64,000 bases of DNA from assembly GCA_024195585.1 (NCBI GenBank), contig SWBL01000223.1, positions 22,526 to 86,525 on the forward strand. The letters are read 5' to 3'. Below are positions 59,301-64,000 of the stretch, piece by piece (position 1 is the stretch's first letter; every line of letters starts with the position of its first letter). Made by a program: the position numbers and the translations under genes. The stretch comes from Aureobasidium sp. EXF-3400 (taxonomy: Eukaryota > Ascomycota > Dothideomycetes > Dothideales > Saccotheciaceae). A model generated the notes under the pieces. The model saw nothing but the letters and a program-made list of their open reading frames with translations, had not been told where the DNA came from and ran no database searches.

Positions 59301-62300
59301 ACCACCGAAGTACTCGACGACAGGGATCTTGGACTCGTCATCACCGTAGACGTCCTTGAGCAAGTACTTGATATGGCCCTCGTGCACACCGTCAAGGATC
59401 TCCTTGATAGGCTCGTCGACCTTGGTAGAGTACTTGACGGCCATGGGTCCCTGAAGAATACAGGTTCTGCCAACATCCTCGCCGACGACGGCAGCGAGAT
59501 CCTCAGATTGCCAGAGCGAATCCTTCTTGAAGAAGAACTCGAAGCTGGCGTCGAGAGCAGGAACGAACGGCACAGGCTTCTGACCACGACGTTGGCAGAG
59601 CTGGATGAAGTGCTGAACATCCTGAGCGTTGATGAGCTGCTTGTCAGCCTCAGGGTAGGCAGCAAGGAACTTCTCGACAACTGCGAAAGGCTCGTTCATC
59701 TCGGAGTAGTTCTGGACGAGAGAGCTCTTGTTGGTAGTGGTAGTCAGACGCTCTTCAACACGACGGATGAAGTCGACAGTAAGTCTAGCAAGAGAAGGGT
59801 CGATCCAACGCTTCTCCTTCTTGACATACATCAGCTCGACCATACGACGGACAACCTCACCATAGGTCATGTCCTCGAGATCAACGGAAACGCCGGCAGA
59901 GTTGCGACCGAACCAAACCTTCTGGAAGTCGTCGTTGAGCTTCTTGATGATGTGGTCACGGTTCTTCTTGAGCTCAGGAATACGCTTGGCCTTGTCAAGA
60001 GAGAAAATCTTCTGGTCCATCTCGGCCCAGAACAAAACACCACGGGTGGCGAGCTTGTGGATAGGCTCACCCATCTCAGAGCGGACGGTGATAACACCAC
60101 CAGCAGCACCCTTGTAGGTCTTCTCCCAGTCGGCATCGTCGAGACCAGGAGCGTCAACGATGGCCTGCTTGGCAGCAGGAGCAGTCTTTGCCTCCTTGGC
60201 GACCATGACACGACTACCGAACAGGACACCATCGAAAGGCATGGGAGGGTAGCCGAACTTGCTTGCCCACTGACCGGTCAAGTAAGGGTAGGTGTCCTCA
60301 GCAGCACCGAAACCACTTCCAGCAACGAGGACGAGGTTGGGGCACTTGCGGATTCTGCCGTACATCTGGAACATAGGCTGGTGGAAGTCCTCGAAAGAGT
60401 GATGACCACCACCACGACCACCAGTCCACTGCATAATGACAGGGAAGCCAGGGTTGGCCTTAGCGATGTTGATACATGACTGAATGGCCTCAACTGAACC
60501 AGGCTTGAAAGAGATACGCTTAATACCCAGAGTACGGATGTACTCGTTGGCGACCTCGACGGAAGGAACACCAGCACCAATGGTAAGGGCATCAATCGGG
60601 ACACCGTCAGCGCGGAGTCTGGCAATCATAGGGATCTGCCATGCCATAGCGTGAGGTGCAACGTAGATCAAGTTGATGGTGATACCACGGCCAGCTGGGA
60701 TAGACTTCTCAATCTCAGCAATGGCTGCAGTCATCTTGGCGTCGGTGAAGTAACCACCACCAGCAAGTTCAATCTCGTAACCAGCGTTCATGGTGGCGGC
60801 GACAAAATCGACAGGAACAGTGCAGGGAGTCATACCAGCAACCATGACGGGAGGGAGACCGAGCATGCGACTCATCTTGGTGTCGACGAAGGTCTTGCCA
60901 GCTGAAGTACGGGCAAGCTTGGGGCCGTGCTCCTTGACCCAATCGACGGCGTACTTGACGGCGTGTTCGGCATCACGGTCGAAGATCTCGGGCTTGTAGC
61001 CAACTTCAGCGTTGGTGCCGTCCATGGTGCCAGCAAGAATAACGCGGACACCGGTACCATCCTTGTTGCGGTTGGTGAGAACACCAAGACCAGAAATGCC
61101 ACCAGGGCCAAAGTCGAGAATGTGAGTGGCTCTGGGGAAGACAGTGGCTGTCTCCCAGTTAACCGAGTCTTGAGTGATCATGCGCACGAGCTGGGGAACG
61201 ATGTTGTCGGCGCTATCCTTGCTGATATCCTTGCCAGTGTTGGTGTCGTAGAGGGGAATACCAAGGTCGGAGCTAGGAATGACAATGTCCTTGAGGTCTT
61301 GCTGAAGGTGGGCGTCTGCCTCTGAGAGGTACTTGCTGTGGAAGGGGGCGGTGATAGGCAGGAAACGGTTGACAAATCGGACCTTGCGGTCGGTGAAGGG
61401 AATACGGGTCTGGTCGAGGCCGGTAGGGGCCTTGACCTTGCGGAGACGGAGGTTCAGACCGTACAGAGACATGGGAGGACCGGTAACAACAAAGTTACGG
61501 GCGCTGTTGACTAGCGAGATAGTGATGTGACGGTCTTCGGGAAGATGTTGGTTGGTGGCATCGATGTGAGTCTGGACAGCCTCGCGGGTGAGGTCGCGGA
61601 TGGAAAGCATAGGGGTGGGGGTACCCTCGCCGCTGTCGATCGAGTCCTGGAGGGTTGAGGGAGCCAGCGAGGTACGGGGGTATGCCTGCTGACTGCGCGA
61701 ACCAATCCAGAACAGAATCGAGAGAGCATCTCTCGAAGCCTTGTCGAAAGTTTCCCAACTTTTGGATGCCGCAATGGCTGCAGCAGTCACGACACCCTGA
61801 GAGTGACCAGTGGTACCGCTCAGTCTGTCGCGCACGTTTCCGGGGTGAGTGCCGAGGACTCTGCAAGTCACAACAAAGTGTGCGAGCTGTGTAAGACCGA
61901 TCAGAGGGAAACTGACGGGTGCCGAAACAAGGTAGTCGACATCAGGCTCAGCATCCTTGTTGTGCAGCCAGCGCATGACATCCAGACCCTTGGGGTAGAG
62001 CTTCTGTACCTGAGGCTCTCTGGAGAGTGTCTGCAGGTGTGCAGCTGCTGCGGTGATGAAGTCCTCGACAAATGAGGGGTAGGTGTTGTAGATTTCCCTC
62101 AATTCCTCGAAGTACTCCTCAATGTTGCCCTGGCCACCGAAAACGGCGTAAATGAAGGCGTTCTCGTCAGCGGCCTCGCGCAACAGAGCCGATTCGTGAG
62201 ACTTGATCGGTCTGCTGACGGCAGCTCTGGCGGCGTAGTACGACTGGACAGTGACGAGCTTCTTCTCGTAAATGCCGGGAAGAGAAGCAGCAATGGCGTG

Positions 62301-62645
62301 GACCTCGTTTCCGCGGAGGAAGGCACGCTCGAACTCGTGGAGAACGAGCTTGAGCACCTCCTCGTACGAGCCCGGGTCATCGCCCTCGTCGCACTCACGG
62401 GCGACAAAGCCAATGTAGCGAGCTACAAGCTCGGTCACAGATGAGGGCTCGTCGTCTTGAGCAAGCTCATCTGTGGGTGTAGGGAGAGTGGCGATGAAGG
62501 CATCCTTGAGTTGCGAAGCGCTGAAGTGGAGAGCAGTGGGTATTAAAAACGAGTACTCGAGAGAGCCGTGCGAAAGGATAAGAGGGCGAGAAACAGCTTG
62601 AGAACGAGGTGTCGAGACACCGGTCTGTGAGCCGGAGCCGTACAT
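56388..62645 (-). CDS. FAS1: Fatty acid synthase subunit beta
   Basis: An uninterrupted ORF of 2,085 residues, the normal length for fungal FAS beta. Order of domains: acetyltransferase (about 150-530, active Ser near 281 in GHSQG), enoyl reductase (about 590-1050, [27 protein letters not shown]), dehydratase with MaoC hot-dog folds (about 1250-1680; [17 protein letters not shown]), and malonyl/palmitoyl transferase (about 1690-2050; [10 protein letters not shown]). The alpha6-beta6 cytosolic complex makes palmitoyl- and stearoyl-CoA. Divergent from FAS2 across 1.2 kb. Long open frames on the opposite strand are codon-bias shadows. Confidence 0.98.
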   Translation of the reverse strand: MYGSGSQTGVSTPRSQAVSRPLILSHGSLEYSFLIPTALHFSASQLKDAFIATLPTPTDELAQDDEPSSVTELVARYIGFVARECDEGDDPGSYEEVLKLVLHEFERAFLRGNEVHAIAASLPGIYEKKLVTVQSYYAARAAVSRPIKSHESALLREAADENAFIYAVFGGQGNIEEYFEELREIYNTYPSFVEDFITAAAAHLQTLSREPQVQKLYPKGLDVMRWLHNKDAEPDVDYLVSAPVSFPLIGLTQLAHFVVTCRVLGTHPGNVRDRLSGTTGHSQGVVTAAAIAASKSWETFDKASRDALSILFWIGSRSQQAYPRTSLAPSTLQDSIDSGEGTPTPMLSIRDLTREAVQTHIDATNQHLPEDRHITISLVNSARNFVVTGPPMSLYGLNLRLRKVKAPTGLDQTRIPFTDRKVRFVNRFLPITAPFHSKYLSEADAHLQQDLKDIVIPSSDLGIPLYDTNTGKDISKDSADNIVPQLVRMITQDSVNWETATVFPRATHILDFGPGGISGLGVLTNRNKDGTGVRVILAGTMDGTNAEVGYKPEIFDRDAEHAVKYAVDWVKEHGPKLARTSAGKTFVDTKMSRMLGLPPVMVAGMTPCTVPVDFVAATMNAGYEIELAGGGYFTDAKMTAAIAEIEKSIPAGRGITINLIYVAPHAMAWQIPMIARLRADGVPIDALTIGAGVPSVEVANEYIRTLGIKRISFKPGSVEAIQSCINIAKANPGFPVIMQWTGGRGGGHHSFEDFHQPMFQMYGRIRKCPNLVLVAGSGFGAAEDTYPYLTGQWASKFGYPPMPFDGVLFGSRVMVAKEAKTAPAAKQAIVDAPGLDDADWEKTYKGAAGGVITVRSEMGEPIHKLATRGVLFWAEMDQKIFSLDKAKRIPELKKNRDHIIKKLNDDFQKVWFGRNSAGVSVDLEDMTYGEVVRRMVELMYVKKEKRWIDPSLARLTVDFIRRVEERLTTTTNKSSLVQNYSEMNEPFAVVEKFLAAYPEADKQLINAQDVQHFIQLCQRRGQKPVPFVPALDASFEFFFKKDSLWQSEDLAAVVGEDVGRTCILQGPMAVKYSTKVDEPIKEILDGVHEGHIKYLLKDVYGDDESKIPVVEYFGGKLLEASDEIDVEGLTVSELNNKVMYRLSASPSAALPKEDSWLSLLAGKTYSWRHAFFTADVFVQGQRFHTNPMHRIFAPAPGMMVEVNYPNDPSKTFITVKEPTSSGKFVQTIEVGPIVNNEITVQLIEDRSATNSAVALPLKFTYHPETGYAPIREVMEARNDRIKEFYYKIWFGDANVPFDTSVTSRFDGGRATVTSEAINDFVHAVGNTGEAFVDRPGKEVFAPMDFAIVVGWKAITKPIFPRKIDGDLLKLVHLSNGFRMIPGAAPLKKGDVLDTTAEVNAVINQASGKMVEVCGTITRDGEPVMEVTSQFLYRGAYTDFENTFQRKTEKPMQITLATSKDVAVLQSKEWFRLEDTEIDLLGQTLTFRLQSLVRYKNENVFSTVETVGQVEIELPSKEVIQLASVEYEAGVSHGNPVIDYLERNGSVIDQPVNFENAIPLNGKTPLELKAPASNETYAKVSGDYNPIHVSRVFSKYANLPGTITHGMYSSAAVRSLVETWAAENNVGRVRSFHVNLVGMVLPNDTIQVSLQHIGMVSGRKIITVEARNKETEDKVLIGEAEVEQPVSAYVFTGQGSQEQGMGMELYASSPVAKEVWDRADKHFLDNYGFAITNIVKNNPNEMTVHFGGPRGKAIRQNYMSMTFETVSADGSIKSEKIFKEINETTTSYTYRSPTGLLSATQFTQPALTLMEKASFEDMRSKGLVQRDSSFAGHSLGEYSALAAMAEVMPIESLVSVVFYRGLTMQVAVERDEAGRSNYSMCAVNPSRIGKTFTEQALQYVVENIAETTTWLLEIVNYNIANMQYVAAGDLRALDCLANVLNYLKVQKIDIQSLMQTMSLEDVKGHLVEIIKGCAEQTEAKPKPLDLQRGFATIPLKGIDVPFHSTFLRSGVKPFRSFLLKKINKTSIDPSKLVGKYIPNVTARPFEITKEYFEDVYRLTNSPKIGNILANWESYVNDDGSKPAPTA

Positions 62646-63224
62646 GGTGAGAAAGAGCTGTGTACGTGACCGCTGGAGACAACAGCTGGTCAGCGAGAGG
62701 TTGAAAAAATGGTAGAGAAATTAATGCGGGGATGGCCGGAGGTTTGAGAGGCAACCTCGACGGCGCATTCAATTCGAACAGGTGGTATGATTCACAAGGC
62801 AGCAGCGAGTGAGTGGAATGTGCTTACCTAGAAATCTCACAAAGCAACGTTGCAGTGGAAAAAAAGAAGGGCAATTGCTGGCCTTGTGACAAATTCGCAG
62901 CAGCTAAAGTGCAGGCAACAGCTCCACAAACAACTAGAAGACTCTCTCGGGGGAAAGAGAGTACCTAGAGCTGGAAGGAGAAAGAATTGAAGTGCCAGAC
63001 AGCAAGAGGATGAGATGCGGACGGAGGAGGGGACTTGGAGGGAAGGCGGTGATTCGGGTGGTGTAGGAAAGTGGCCTTTCTTTACGAATAGCTTCGAAGC
63101 CCTGTCTGCGGACCGGGAGGTGAATCAGTCTGAAGCGTGCGGCAAGTTGGACCAGGGGTTATCGGCTTCGTTCCGTGGGCCCATGCACTCCTTCGAGATG
63201 CTCCTCCCCAACTGCTCTGAACTT

Positions 63225-63239
63225 TTGTTGACTCAACAA
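63225..63239. promoter_or_regulatory. Near-perfect palindrome with TGACTCA (Gcn4/CpcA/AP-1 core)
   Basis: ttgttgactcaacaa, symmetric except for its central base, lies near the middle of the FAS1-FAS2 spacer. Confidence 0.5.
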
Positions 63240-63760
63240 TTGGGTATGCAATGCAGGCAGGCCCCCGGCCGTTCACAGAAGCATGCAGTGTAAGACTCGG
63301 GTTATCTACAGGTCTGTTTTACGCGCTCGTACAGGCCTTCGTCGGCCAAGCGGACGAAAGCAACAAGTAAATTGAAGCTCCAAGGGCAATCTCGAGCCCA
63401 CTAGCTCCCGCGGTCTAAAAGCTGTGGCTTGGCAGAACTGCTCACCGAAATCTCAAGAGGACAGCAGTCGCGACAAATTTTTGGAGAGGCCAGTCAGCAA
63501 TCGTGCCATTATTTGTGCCTCATCTCAACCTCTGCACGTTGGCCTCAAGAGCCCCTCACCCACCTCTCAGTGCGTGATACAGCCTTACTCACCATTCCTG
63601 ATCCTCGACAGTTTCTCGGTCGATTGATCATCAGAAGGTGACCGAAGCACTTCTAGGCAGCTCTTGAAGCTTGACCCTTCTTTCTTCTCCACACTCCGAG
63701 CATTTGTTCGTTTCCTCACTTTCCTCTCCTGTCTCGTCTCGCTCCGACTTTCCGCGAGAC

Positions 63761-63781
63761 CTCTCTCTCTCTCTCTCTCTC
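63761..63781 (+). repeat. (CT)10 microsatellite in the FAS2 leader
   Basis: A 21-nt uninterrupted CT run about 80 nt before the FAS2 ATG. CT-rich tracts are common at fungal transcription starts. Confidence 0.7.
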
Positions 63782-63859
63782 ATCCATCTTTTTCCCCCCA
63801 ATCGCTCGTCGATTGTACATTCTTTGTAATTTGCTGTTTGCTGTTTTTGTTCCGCCAAC

Positions 63860-64000
63860 ATGCGTCCTGAGGTCGAGCAGGAGCTCGCTCACACGCTCCT
63901 CGTCGAGCTTCTCGCATACCAATTCGCCTCGCCCGTGAGATGGATTGAGACACAAGATGTTATCCTCGGCGAGAAGACCACCGAGCGCATTGTCGAAATT
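63860..64000 (+). CDS. FAS2: Fatty acid synthase subunit alpha (first 47 codons only)
   Basis: The reading [21 protein letters not shown] followed by [12 protein letters not shown] is the highly conserved start of fungal FAS alpha, the subunit that carries ACP, ketoreductase, ketosynthase and PPT domains. The frame runs open to the end of the window. Start context is ccaacATGc. No intron is seen in the visible part. Confidence 0.95.
   Translation, partial: MRPEVEQELAHTLLVELLAYQFASPVRWIETQDVILGEKTTERIVEI

Larger units (their letters stand above)
62646..63859. promoter_or_regulatory. Bidirectional FAS1-FAS2 promoter region
   Basis: 1,214 bp between the two start codons. Contains a Gcn4/CpcA-type site (63225-63239) and a (CT) tract (63761-63781) in the FAS2 leader. 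I see no classical inositol/choline element or FarA-type CCTCGG. Confidence 0.7.

Noticed and set aside
57414..60479. Long plus-strand ORFs (524 and 466 codons) opposite FAS1.
   Set aside because: They mirror the strongly biased FAS1 codons, which avoid Leu TTA/CTA and Ser TCA and so leave the complement free of stops. No motif, start context or splice logic.

Overview
The window looks like nuclear DNA of a filamentous ascomycete (Pezizomycotina). The grounds are dense intergenic-punctuated genes with many short introns of roughly 46-110 nt (GT-AG, with CTAAC/CTGAC-like branch sites), a Zn2Cys6 regulator, fungal-type split fatty acid synthase genes (FAS1 and FAS2), a fungal NAT, GH17 glucanase, RSR1 and DBP9. 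Protein flavour suggests Dothideomycetes, but that is an impression and not a measurement. All splice models were built by hand: each junction was checked for phase, and several are confirmed by motifs that only appear after splicing (for example the exact Zn2Cys6 spacing).

Layout. 1-7.5 kb: 3' part of a RSR1/BUD1 small GTPase, an SDR-like protein, a large Arg/Glu/Asp-rich DUF8035-type protein and an HEXXH metalloprotease-like protein. 7.5-14.2 kb: a 6.7-kb stretch nearly empty of genes, with one candidate 43-residue gene behind a CACGTG plus TATA promoter. 14.2-22 kb: a DUF8032-type protein with two related domains, a Zn2Cys6 transcription factor and a D-2-hydroxyacid dehydrogenase. 22.6-29.4 kb (minus strand): the Rsp5/Nedd4-type HECT ligase, a DMT-family transporter and a PQ-loop transporter. 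31-36 kb: a Cdc25-type RasGEF and a cupin protein with a mitochondrial presequence. 36-43 kb: GH17 glucanase, arylamine N-acetyltransferase, DBP9 RNA helicase and mitochondrial NAD-malic enzyme. 43-50 kb: a small TATA-driven protein of stress type, a conserved fungal protein of unknown function, a PWWP protein and methylthioribulose-1-phosphate dehydratase. 51-56 kb: a secreted GMC oxidoreductase, actin-capping protein beta and guanine deaminase. 56.4-64 kb: FAS1 and the first 47 codons of FAS2, divergently transcribed from one 1.2-kb promoter.

Most genes are unrelated housekeeping functions, as usual for a fungal chromosome arm. Functional links that can be argued are FAS1 with FAS2 (two subunits of one complex), RSR1 with a RasGEF (a Ras-family switch and a possible exchange factor, 30 kb apart), the ubiquitin ligase with the PQ-loop transporter (Rsp5 regulates vacuolar transporters in yeast), and malic enzyme (reducing equivalents) near FAS. 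I saw no CRISPR, rRNA, convincing tRNA, transposon or secondary-metabolite cluster. The most unusual items are the duplicated-domain DUF8032 gene with an apparent intron directly after its ATG, two micro-exons (10 and 19 nt), a GC-AG intron, two genes built for dual mitochondrial/cytosolic products, and the isolated mini-gene inside the empty island.
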